From: Carposina sasakii
Lineage: Eukaryota > Arthropoda > Insecta > Lepidoptera > Carposinidae
Length of the DNA: 64,000 nucleotides
Assembly (NCBI GenBank): GCA_014607495.2
Contig: CP053161.1
Coordinates: 12,409,115 to 12,473,114 of the forward strand
Direction: 5' to 3'
Shown here: in pieces, positions 41,275-52,200 of the stretch
Layout of the letters: the number at the start of each line of letters is the position of its first letter
Numbering within the stretch: the first letter of the stretch is position 1
Position numbers and translations under genes: made by a program
The notes under the pieces: generated by a model
The model's input: the letters and a program-made list of their open reading frames with translations, nothing else
Database searches by the model: none
What the model was told of the DNA's origin: nothing

Positions 41275-42837
41275 ATTGCGGATATAATCTGAACTAATTT
41301 ATCTCAATATAACTTACTATCATCTGTTGTATAGTAGTGACAACATAAGCAAGTGTTTACTTTTTACTGGTCAAGTTTATCAAAAGCATAATGTTAGTAT
41401 TTATAAGCATACCCAAATTGCAGTAAAAATTCAAGATTTGGTTTATTTCCATGGTATATAACAATAATTTTATTGTTATTTATGTTTTATTGTTGGATTT
41501 CTTGAAGCTTTTTTTTTCTATATTTTTCCAAGGAACATGCTTTAGGTAAGACAACTGTTACTTATTATAGTAAGGAGTAGTGTTTCCTTGTGGGTTTTAT
41601 ACATTTTTTGGGGATTATTATCCCCGCGAACATTAGCAATAGATAAACTAAGGTTAGCATATAAATTCTAAAGTAAACGCAAAAATATTTGGATATTATA
41701 TATCAGTACAAAGAATTTAAATATTATCAGATAATTTATGTACGTGTAATATTTCGATGTTTTTGCTTAGTATGAGAGTATATTTTCATATGATCGGTTT
41801 ATTTTAATTAGGGTATGTAGTGTCTTGAAATGATTTAACATTGTATTATGGAGAAATATTAATTAGGTATGGTTTTTTACGGACCAAATATTACTCAATT
41901 GTAAGGATTTGGAGCTCACTTTGTTTCAATTAATATACAATACAGTTTTAATATCACCTAGAAGTTTCACTTATTCTACATGATTTTGTATGTGAATTAA
42001 ACAATTACGACACATTTAATTATTCTTTATTACTTAATTACGTCTATAAAGGTACATTTGCGTAAATAACTGACCCAAATTTTATAATTATTTGGTAAAA
42101 ATTGTGTTGGTAATTAGGTATAGCTCCCCGAGTTTATCTTGTTACTGTACTGTAAAATGTTATCACTTTTTACAATCATGTCAGGCATAGCTACCTTTTA
42201 TGCATTTTATTTTCTGATAACATCATTTGTGAGATGCAATTATATTATGTAGGTTGTTTTTAATAGAAGATTCCACATCACAGTGGTAGTTCATTTGCAT
42301 ACTATAATCCATACATTTTGTTACTTAGTTTTCCATTATTACTTTTTATGTTGTTACATCGATTCGGTCGGTGTGGGCGTGTGTGTGTGAGATTATAAGA
42401 AAATTAAGTACCTTCTAAGTGGTATTTCTGAATAGGATAATTTGTGAAGAACAGAATTAAGTGTAGCTGGTAAATTATTGTGTGTGAAGTTCATGTGTAC
42501 CTACATGGAGCGAATGTTTGCAACACTGGCCCTCTGGTACAATATGTAATGAAATCATATTTTAGTGTTTTATACAAATGAAGATATCAATTGAGAGTAC
42601 TATTGTAACAGAAAGTCCACAAATTTATATGCAATTGAGAATTAAAATATTAATAATTTAAGAAAAAAACCAGTGTTTTTATTTGTGATTCTTAGACTCA
42701 CTCACACCATTAACTAAATTTAGGATAGATTATTTCTACTTAGTACATATCCATATCTCGCATATTTATGTTATGTTAAACATGATACATACTTAAAGTC
42801 TTGATCTTTTTGACATTATAAAAAACAAAGCTTTGAT

Positions 42838-42860
42838 CATGGAGGAAATTTTCCTCCATG
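42838..42860. repeat. Perfect 11-bp hairpin
   Basis: CATGGAGGAAA, one T, then the exact inverse TTTCCTCCATG. It lies 58 bases beyond the RIOX1 poly(A) signal, between two convergent genes. Function unknown. Confidence 0.6.
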
Positions 42861-42917
42861 GCTTTGATGTTTTTTATACATCAAATTTAATGCTGGATTG
42901 AGAAATTGGTACAAGTC

Positions 42918-42923
42918 TTTATT
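42918..42923 (-). terminator. RIOX1 polyadenylation signal
   Basis: TTTATT on the plus strand reads AATAAA on the minus strand, 14 bases after the RIOX1 stop codon. This is unusually close to the stop but well placed. Confidence 0.7.
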
Positions 42924-42937
42924 ATAAGACCAATAAT

Positions 42938-44722
42938 TTAATCATCATCTAAATTTTCCAAAGGAAACTCAGTCATGATTAAGCCTCTGCTCCATAAAGC
43001 ATCAGCTATTTGCAATTTGATTGTATTATTGGGAGCTTCTAGGTTTTCTACAGTTACATAATTAGGATATGTTGTTATCAAAGTCTCTATCGCTGGTGCC
43101 ATATCTTCCTCAATTTCCAGAAATGGTAGTTCATTTCCATGGTATTCTAATGAATTTTCAGCATAATAATATAATCTAATGCTCTCTTCAGAGACCATTC
43201 TTAGTATATTCTTACGCAACAGTCTTATTCCAGTGTCAAGAGAAATTTCAACTCTATTAGTAACCTTGCCATTTTCCACCATGACATCACAGTCACCATA
43301 AACTGTGACTGCCTTCTCTAAATCTGTCAAAACTGGAGGAAGGGCAGCATGCTGGAAGTTCTTGTTCATTTGATCGACAGCTTCATCTATAGGCAAGTTA
43401 ACTTTAATCTTATCAAATAAAGAGTTAATCACTTCAGTTATTTCCTTCTTACGGGGAGTGTTTACATCGGAATGCACCAGACCAAAACTATCATACATAT
43501 CAAAAGGTAAACCTTGTCTTAATTCAATATTTTCACTTATTGCTATTTGTAGAGCTGCCGGTATAAGCTTTTCAAATAGGTCTGCCCAACAGTGTTGTTG
43601 GTACATACTTACAGTGACATGCAGCGAATGTTCACCATCAATTGTGATACCTTGATGAATGTAACCTCTAGGAAAATACAGCATGTCACCAGCCTCCAAT
43701 ATTACTTCCAAAATAGGTTCTCCAATTTCATCTTGGTTGAAATTCTTTGAGGATGTCCTGGGCAGCACTTCATTGTCACTTCTTGGTTTATAAACTCTCC
43801 ATTTCTTCTTACCTTCTGCTTGTAATATAAAAGCTTCTATGTCATCATAATGTGGGGCAAATCCTTGGCTGTCAGGTGGGGTTAAATAAGCATTTGCTCC
43901 AACAAATGAGTTGAAAAACTCCTGCATTGTGGCATTTAGTAAATGTAATCTTGGTATATAAGTTTGTGGATTTAATAATCTAATACTGCATCCATTTAAG
44001 TAAAAATCCCAGACTAAATGTGGGTGTGCTCTACCTTCTGGATTATGTGTTTCCCTTTTCTCATTGACATAGGATGTGATATCAATGTTTTTAGTAAACT
44101 GAATATTTTCATTTCGTAACATGTCATCAATTATTGGTGTTGATATAACTTCTTTGTAATATGTAGGTTTCTTCCTGGAAATGTGCAAAGGTTTCTTTTC
44201 CCAAATTTTATTGAGAAATTCGTCAGGACTGTATGGAGCTATCATCCACTTGAATACTTTTAAACCTTCTTCTGCGCTATCAGTCAACACTGGGTCAAAT
44301 ACAAAAGACCCATTGCTCGAAACAGAACCCTCATGCTCAGGGTAATTTAAAACAATTGAATCAAATTCTGGAGGTTCCAAGACAGGTATATCCTCACTGT
44401 CTGAAATGGTTTCTTCATTATCTACATTATTCTCTTCTATAACTGTGGCTTTCTTCGTTTTTTTTACTTTATGGCCAATGGTGTCACTAGTTTTCTTCTT
44501 CGATGCCTTTTTCTTAAGGATATTCTTAGGCTCCTTTAATTTCTTCTGTTTACTTTTAAGTTTTTGCGATATGAAGTTGACTAGGCTATCATCAGGGAAA
44601 CCATTGGTAAGGGATTTAGGCGGTGGTCGATTTGACCTATTTCTTTTCTTGTTCCGTTTCTTTTTTGCAGGTTTATTAGCACTGTATATAGCAAAAGCTG
44701 ACACCGGTGAATCCGTCTCCAT
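42938..44722 (-). CDS. RIOX1: Ribosomal oxygenase 1 / NO66 JmjC protein, 594 aa, single exon
   Basis: This Fe(II)/2-oxoglutarate dioxygenase hydroxylates a histidine of a ribosomal protein (RPL8 in human) and is also described as a histone H3K4/K36 demethylase; it is nucleolar. Residues 1-95 are basic and Lys-rich (KKRNKKRNRS), fitting nucleolar targeting, followed by an acidic stretch. The JmjC domain spans about 160-375, with the iron ligands H291-Y-D293 (APHYDDIEAF) and H356 (FPRGYIHQG). The 65-residue gap between them equals that of human NO66. The later residues form the winged-helix C-terminus (about 480-590). The frame is intact, and the gene is intronless in this window. The start ATG (METDSPVSAF) gives a complete family-like N-terminus. 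It converges with the chromatin-like gene. Confidence 0.96.
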   Translation of the reverse strand: METDSPVSAFAIYSANKPAKKKRNKKRNRSNRPPPKSLTNGFPDDSLVNFISQKLKSKQKKLKEPKNILKKKASKKKTSDTIGHKVKKTKKATVIEENNVDNEETISDSEDIPVLEPPEFDSIVLNYPEHEGSVSSNGSFVFDPVLTDSAEEGLKVFKWMIAPYSPDEFLNKIWEKKPLHISRKKPTYYKEVISTPIIDDMLRNENIQFTKNIDITSYVNEKRETHNPEGRAHPHLVWDFYLNGCSIRLLNPQTYIPRLHLLNATMQEFFNSFVGANAYLTPPDSQGFAPHYDDIEAFILQAEGKKKWRVYKPRSDNEVLPRTSSKNFNQDEIGEPILEVILEAGDMLYFPRGYIHQGITIDGEHSLHVTVSMYQQHCWADLFEKLIPAALQIAISENIELRQGLPFDMYDSFGLVHSDVNTPRKKEITEVINSLFDKIKVNLPIDEAVDQMNKNFQHAALPPVLTDLEKAVTVYGDCDVMVENGKVTNRVEISLDTGIRLLRKNILRMVSEESIRLYYYAENSLEYHGNELPFLEIEEDMAPAIETLITTYPNYVTVENLEAPNNTIKLQIADALWSRGLIMTEFPLENLDDD

Positions 44723-44835
44723 GTTTTAGAAATAACCAATACTTAGAAACCAATAGGATTTTTTTAGGTTATGTTATGGAAGGTCACACATGGCAGCTGT
44801 CATTTTAGTTTTTTTTTTTTTATTTAGTTTAGGCA

Positions 44836-45465
44836 GGCCGCAGACATTTGGTTTCCTGATCAGGAATTCAGATCCGGAATTCCTAATGACTAGAACACAC
44901 CATCCGGTTTTTTTATTCTGATTTTTTTAAGACGAGTACATGGAGCCAAAAACGTGTAGAGATGCTTGTGCAAGCACACGTCATGAACGACGAAGACGAA
45001 TTGATTGCTATTGCACCTTCTGCTCCAAAGCCAAGTCCTTTACGTCTCTTTTATGGTAGTCCGCATTATTAATACCCCGTATGCATAGATATATTTCCAC
45101 CGCCATTGTTAAATTTTAGGTTTTGTTACCTACGACATTTTGTTACACCTTACACACATTTTGTTACCTACGACGACCACGGGTTGACACGTCCATTCGG
45201 TACAAGGCTCCCGCGGTTAAGAATGAAAATTTCCGTGCGTTTGCGGTGGGCGAGCCAAAATGTATGAGTGCTGCGTTCGGGATGACGTCATTAGTTTTTT
45301 CCGTTCGGTTCGTTCAGAACGCACTGAACCGGACGTCAAGTTTTTTTCCGTTCTGAAAAATAAGAACAGTGTGAACCTTGTTGAACATTTTGTATGTAAG
45401 CAGGCAGAGCATTCAGGTTTCCGAAGCTGAATTCCTGATCAGGAAACCTGACGGACGTCTGCGCC
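44836..45465. mobile_element. MITE with long terminal inverted repeats upstream of RIOX1
   Basis: The left end (GGCCGCAGACATTTGGTTTC, then CTGATCAGGAATTCAG) is repeated inverted at the right (CTGAATTCCTGATCAGGAAA to CGTCTGCGCC). The inner 560 bp has no recognised gene. No target duplication was clear. It lies 114 bp upstream of the RIOX1 start, and so may affect its promoter. Confidence 0.6.
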
Positions 45466-45815
45466 CCGCTTATCCAGTTTATCCCGAAGGAAAGGCAATG
45501 AGAACTAAGCCCATACAGCCATTGTCTTTAGTAAATGATTCTGAATTTATGATGGATGCTATTGATGATAAAGAATGGAAACGTCGGGCAAATCCTCAAG
45601 AATAGATGTAAAATTAGTAAAGTTCAAAAAGAATGGCACTAGATTCACATCACAAGTAAACAAAATATAAGAAAACATCACTTTACTGACACATGCACAA
45701 GCAATTTACAAATAAGTTTAGATTTTCACATAGAAGGATTTTCACAAGAAAATTACAGCGGCTGTATATAATCTAAGGCGGCTCCTTTCCAGCTTTTCCC
45801 GCCGAATCCTGTCAT
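45466..45815 (+). repeat. Interspersed repeat, copy 2 (pair with 2190-2600)
   Basis: Same blocks as copy 1, here with an open reading frame (YPEGKAMRTKPIQPL, SEFMMDAIDDKEWKRR) that is closed in copy 1. It directly abuts the MITE at 44836-45465. Confidence 0.6.
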
Positions 45816-46533
45816 TTTTGTTTTTCACTTGAAAGTATATTTTTTTCATAGCTACAGCCCTGTAGTTGCACGTTTCTGATTTTTATAATTTTGTTTCGCT
45901 TGTATGACGATTTTACGGGTTTTCAAGAAGTTCGTGCTTGACTCACTGAACTCTTTTCATTACAAAATCAATTTAAATGTTAATAAAAACAATTGTAGGT
46001 ATGAATTATAAAATCACAATAACATTAAAACGTGCGCGGAGATCTTGATCTTCCTTCGGGCCAAAATTTACAAAAAAACAAATTGGACGTACTGGAAGCG
46101 TCGTGGAAGAGAGAGAAGCGACCTGTGTGTGAGTGGGACTGCACTAGTTCAGAAAGTGCAAACGTGTGCACTGCACCCACTTTTCACCAGTAACTCCCGC
46201 GTGATAAAGCCTACCGCCACTTTTCGGACAAAAATACAACAATCTAGCGACTGGTAACGAATCCAATAGAAAATGTTTCTGTGCCAATCTAAGTAGGTAG
46301 GTATTACTTATAAGCTATTTAGCGTAAAAGCCTCGTTCGTTAAATATCAGGGTGCTCCACGGGCAAGTGAGGTTGACTTTGGGTCCTGAGGTTTGAAGGA
46401 CAAACCCACTTACTACACCCTTTTATCGATCACAGAGATGTATTTGCCAGTGGAGGAAGATGTTAGCAAAGTCGCCTGTAAACCTACGTACATACCATGA
46501 TGTCAGTAGAGCAAGCACTATGGTCACATAGGG

Positions 46534-46649
46534 GTCGATTCTAACCGTTATGCCATTACACTTAAACATAGTCCTGTCTTTGTTATTAGTACATTAAGAA
46601 TAGAAAGGGATAGACATAACTAATTTTAAGTGTGAAGGTCAGAATCGAC
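46534..46649. mobile_element. MITE with GTCGATTCTAACCGTT ends, copy 2
   Basis: GTCGATTCTAACCGTTATG at the left and GGTCAGAATCGAC at the right. It is only 116 bp. Confidence 0.6.
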
Positions 46650-49285
46650 TACATAGTCAAATATCTCCGTAATTCTAGCTAGTCGATAGCATTACAAGGC
46701 AAAAGAATGGTCAAGTCCCCGCATAGTGCTTGCAAAGGCACCTAGGTAGGTTTATTATACCTACGATTACCTACAGCTGCCCCTGTAACCTACCTAAGTC
46801 TCAAGGGTTAATCTCTGGCTCTGAATATTTACAATACATGAGCGGATCCAGATCTGGAGTCAGGGGGTGGTCGTAATTCGATAACTTTGCGAACTTCCCT
46901 GTCGCTCGTAAAATTGTAACATTGCCTAAGCTTATCTAAGGCCCCAGGAGGTGATGACCCCCATGATCACTCGCCTAGATCTGTCCTTGACTATGTATTA
47001 TATACGGGTAGAGTTTTACTAATCAATTAAACAACATTACTGTTCAAGCCAATTTATTTCAGAATTGCTTCGGGTACATTTTGATCGAACCTAGACAGTT
47101 TAGAACGCAGGTCAGTTTTCTGAACATGTACCTACCTACTTTACATCTTGTCATGCACTAACACTATTTCTCTACAAATAGTTTTGACATTGTAATATAA
47201 TATTTTAGGGAGTAATTTACCGCTACTTTAGGCTCTATTAAAGACCATTATTATGTCTCTTAACATATATAATATTCGCTTCTTACCTACTTATTTTTCA
47301 GATATATTATATAAGTATACATAGATAAATAGATTCTAAATGTGTTCTCGTAGTGGTGTCTAATTTGATATAAGCCTAATACTTAAAGCTCCCCATTAGT
47401 AAATTTTACAACAATATTTTCTATAAATACTTCACTTAATATAACTCAACTCAATATAAAGATGTTATAAATCTAATTTATCTAATTATCGGGGATATAA
47501 CTTTGTATCAAGCTAAAATAATATCATATTTCGGTACCTCTACTTAGTTTTATAGTCTCTCTGTTATTATTTCTTAAGCTTGATTATATTGTCATAGATT
47601 GGATTTGATTTAAAACTAGAGCTCTATAACAGCTGCATAATAATAAGTAAATATAATAATATGCTACTTAATAACCAAGTACTTCTAAATTTCGGTTATC
47701 TAGCCTTTGGCATTATAAAATAACTTATGCGATCTTTATAGAGCCCCTGGCTATAATAGACTCTACAAGTGAAATTAATATCTGAAAACCTATTGATTCC
47801 ACTGATTTACATGCTCACAGCCATACGACGAATAAACATTGAAAAATCAAACAGTTATAAGTATAATTAATAGCAATTTCTACATCTAAAACGGAACGTT
47901 TTTGCATAGACAACGATGCGCTAAAGAACAAACTATACTCGTATTCAGACGTAGACTGATATTAACATTGAATAATATTTAATACCTATTTATATATTTT
48001 TTATAAGTAGCTAGGTACATAAGACTGATATTTTCTCCTTAACAATTAAACACACCAATAGGTCGCTACCATAGAATTACAAGCTTCAAAGGTTTTTATC
48101 ATATAATTGTATGTAAAAGTTCATTCAATTCTACTAAATTATTGGTCATCTATCACACATAATTGATACGTATGTCATATTCATTTATTTTAATGAACTG
48201 GGTAATAAGATGTGTTGACAGTGTGTTGTGTATAGCTAATACTTATTATATTAAGAGTTTTTTTAAATGAAATTGCTTTTCGCAGCTCAGAATTCAATAT
48301 CAGTGTGACGAAAGGCATTTTTGGATATGTTATTGATTTTGAAACGTCCTAGCGACTATTAAGTCGTAAAGGTACATAATGAACGCTCGATGATGGCGTA
48401 AAATTCTATTGCTCTGAATAGAAATGTCTTAAATCAGTGATTCTTATTCTCTATAAAAGACGTACCTATACTCGTACAATCGAGGGTCATAGGTTTTCAG
48501 TCTGAAATCCTGAACTAACGCGTCCGAAAGTCGAACAGAAAAGTTTACAATTGTGAAATAAATGCCTTCAAACTTCAACACTCACGTAAGTAAGTAGGTG
48601 AGGTATAAAATCTAAAAAGTGTAATAGAAAAGTGCGAAAATTTGTTTAAACTTGTCAGTCTTATTAAAAACTCAGTTCAAATACATCCAGAGTACATCGT
48701 TTCATAGTTTTATAAAATAGGGGACGTACAAACATAAATAAAGGGACGGTAGAATGCGCTGATCATTATGTCGTGTGACATAAATTGTGTCTTGCATAAG
48801 AGCCGAGGGTCACAGTTCACTACCTACCTAAATCAATCTTAAAAATAATATCCTAACTTACATTAATATAATCTGATTCTGTGCTGTTTATATTTCCCTG
48901 TCCAACAGATCCTTTCGCAGTTTTTTTTTAACGCGATGCTCAAACCAGATGGTAAACCTATCTACACATTATTTTACACACCAACTTATAATATTAAAAA
49001 AGTTCAATTAATCCAAACATCTACTATTATGATTTGTAAACCTAAACTTACAAATATAGGTACACACAATTGCTTTGCACTACATACTTTTATAAAATCC
49101 AAATTAAGTTTTTCCAACGACAGTTTGACAGCCGTTGCATATAATTTTTTTTATGATTTCCAAATCGAAATACTTTTAAAGATCGCAAGCACCGTGTCTA
49201 CAGCGACAATAAAAACAGTCGCACTCATTTTAGCAACTTTTATGGATGAGATGGCAACCCAAAGTCGAAGGTAAAGGTTAGAAGT
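46650..49285. other. 3' flank of the potassium channel gene, nothing recognised
   Basis: Very AT-rich. The K2P 3' untranslated region must lie here, but its poly(A) site cannot be fixed because TTTATT words are frequent. Confidence 0.4.
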
Positions 49286-52200
49286 TTAGTGGACTCTCAT
49301 GTCCCTGGCGTGGACGGGCGTGGTGTCCTCAGGGCTGGGGCTATCGTCGAGGTGTGGTCGGATGTGGACGACGGAGCGGCGCTGGTCGTGGTGGTTATAA
49401 TCGTCACGCATCATGAGCCCCCCCACGCCATACCCTGGTCCCATGGGCCCGGACCCACTGAGACGCATCTTTTCTGGATCCGTGTCGAGTTTCACGGATG
49501 AGAACACCGTGCTGAGATTCAGTTGCGGGATGTCGTAGAAGACGGTCAGCGTCAGCATAAGGAATGTTAGGCCGATCAGTAAATAGCCTGAAACAGTAAA
49601 TGATTTGTAATTTAGAACTTTGTTAGGTAATCATATCGGCTAAAAATGTCATAAGTACTTACTTATACCAAAGAGATACCTACATACACACTTAAGCACA
49701 TACAAATAACTAGTGTTGCCGAACTATCAATAGTTTGACTATCGATAGTTAATCTCGAAAATCATCTATAATATATAATACTTTATTTGTCTTTGAGTAG
49801 GGTTATAAAAGGTCGTAACATATATCAGATAAGTACAATTGCCTTCTCAACCATGGCATGGCATGCAAATATAAAAAAAAAACACATAATAGGCATACAA
49901 AACAGGATAATTCTAAAAACAAGATCAAGACACCGATCAACTCATGCAAATCTCAACCCTCCATCTAGGAACTCTTTACCGTATAAAAAGTTTGATCTGC
50001 AAGCCAATTATACAGGTCATTTTTAAATTGATTCAACTGTAGCTCTTTTATTTTTTTAGGTATATTATTAAATATCTTTATGCACATGGAGTAGCAGTTC
50101 TTTTGAAAGCGAGCACTTCTCGGAATAATTTCTAGGACTATGCGATTACGGTTTCTAGTGCCTCTGGAAAAAAATTGATCGGCTCGTTTATAATATCGAT
50201 AGGCCTATACTCGTAGTATTGGTGTGTTTCAATAGTATTGCCCCTTACGGGACTATCGATTACTATTGATTTTGCCCAACTATGGATAGTCTATCGATAG
50301 TGAACTATCGAGCGGCAACACTACAAATAACTAAAGATGCTGGTTTTTCCTTTTTATTAATAATCTCTCTAAACTAACACTATTATTATTATTATTATTA
50401 GTATTCACAATCGTACCCACCCAGTTAGCTTCAATTAAAATTCAAAACAAAAGAATTTGCAATTTTCTTTTAAATGAACCCTAAAAATCCTTTCTAAACT
50501 AATACAAAAACCCGTCTTGCTTAACTACCTACCTACTATAATAGGACTTCGACTAAACCACGACTTAATAAAAAAGGTACTTCTAAACTTGATTAATTGT
50601 TACCTAGTTAGCCCTACCCTAATATAATTTACTTCTAAAATTTTATTAAAAATACTTACCTACCTATTAATTAAAATACTACATAAGTAAAGTTTAGCAC
50701 AATAATATCGATACTTACAAGTAGTAGCAACTTTATAAATCGGGCGATACAGCTGTCCCGGGGAGTCGCCAGGTATGTAGTCCCCAAGTCCGATGGTGGT
50801 CAGCGAGATGAAGCAGTAGTAGAACGAGTCCAGGAAATCCCAGTCGGGCTCCAGGGCCGTGAACACCGCCGCCGGGATCATCAAGAAGAAGATCACCAGC
50901 GTGAGCACTGGAAAAAGAATGTGAACATAAAATCTGTTTCCGAACGTTATATTCTTGCATTAGATTAATGAGCGAGCGAAGCGGAGCGAATGTTTATTCT
51001 AAGATTCTTGCATTTACTTCATTTGCTTGTAAAAGATTATAGTTATTGAGTCTTTTTAAGGGCCACGGTGAAGTGACCATCTTTAGAGTAGCAGGGCTAG
51101 ATGTAAAACATCAGTTTCAAGTTGCTACCTCAACGTCTGAGAGAGCTCCGCTGAGTTCCTTAGTCGACTCTTATGACATGCACGGAAAGAGATGCAGCTG
51201 ATGTATTCTAGTCAAGCCCTTGGTCAGCACATAGTACCTACTTATTTCATACAATATTAGTCATTGGCCGAGGGGCAAAAAAATAAATTTGATAAAAAAT
51301 TACACGAACGCAAAAAAATGTTTATTCAGGCACGAGGCATCACGAAATGATAATTGAAGAACCTTAGATGAAACTGAACAAATTGCCAAGCGAATAATGA
51401 ATTATCTGCCAAAAAGCAACACCATTTTACAGATGAATTTATATATCAAAAAATTTTATCTTGAATTTATTTCACTTGTTGCTTGTGTAAAAATTTTCAT
51501 AAATACCCACCGAGTAGGTACTTTTCTCTGAATGGAAAATGAATTTAAAAGTGCTTTTTAGACGAAGTATATTGGTACTTTGTGATTAACGTCATCTACC
51601 TAATCATGTAGGTTACTACCTGTAATCTGTAAGTTTTAAGGTTTTGAGTTCCAAGCATCCACTTGCGTTGTTGAACGCATATTTGTACCAGTAATGCACA
51701 GTAAAAATATACATATTATATTAATATACCTAACCTAGTTTTACCCTATAAAATCACTCCCTTCACTCTGCTATCCTCGTCCACTTACCTATTATCATCA
51801 AATGCACCAGTCGAATAGTAAATGGGCGATACAGATGCCCTAGGGCGGCATTAAGGGACCGCAGCAGGGCGGTGGCCGGCAGCAACAAGCGTTCCACCAG
51901 CGCAGACAGGAGGATCAGCGTCAAGGGGATCCCGAACAGCGCGTACACCATGCAGAACAGCTTGCCAGTCTTTGATAGAGGGGTAACGTGCCCGTATCCT
52001 GATTTGGGGAGAATTTCAACCGTTATTAATTAAGAACGACCTTTTTCTTTAGTTTAGGTAGGTCCCAATCGACAAAACCAGAAGGATATATATAGGGTGT
52101 GTGTGACAGCCAAGCAAATATTGATACATATGCTGACTTTAGTTAGACCATGATTCTGAAGCCACTTGAACTTTTAACAAGAAAAATGTTCCGACTTATT

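Larger units (their letters stand above)
38418..42700 (+). other. 3' flank of the chromatin-like gene, likely including its 3' UTR
   Basis: AT-rich and without reading frames of note. AATAAA signals occur (for example near 40030), but the real end is not determined. It holds a hAT MITE and an RTE fragment, listed separately. Confidence 0.4.

Noticed and set aside
44406..44729. Plus-strand frame of 107 codons within RIOX1
   Set aside because: It mirrors the Lys-rich N-terminus as a Phe/Leu-rich product; an antisense shadow.
48936..49274. A 112-codon gene just beyond the K2P stop
   Set aside because: It is on the opposite strand within the expected 3' untranslated region and has no family character.
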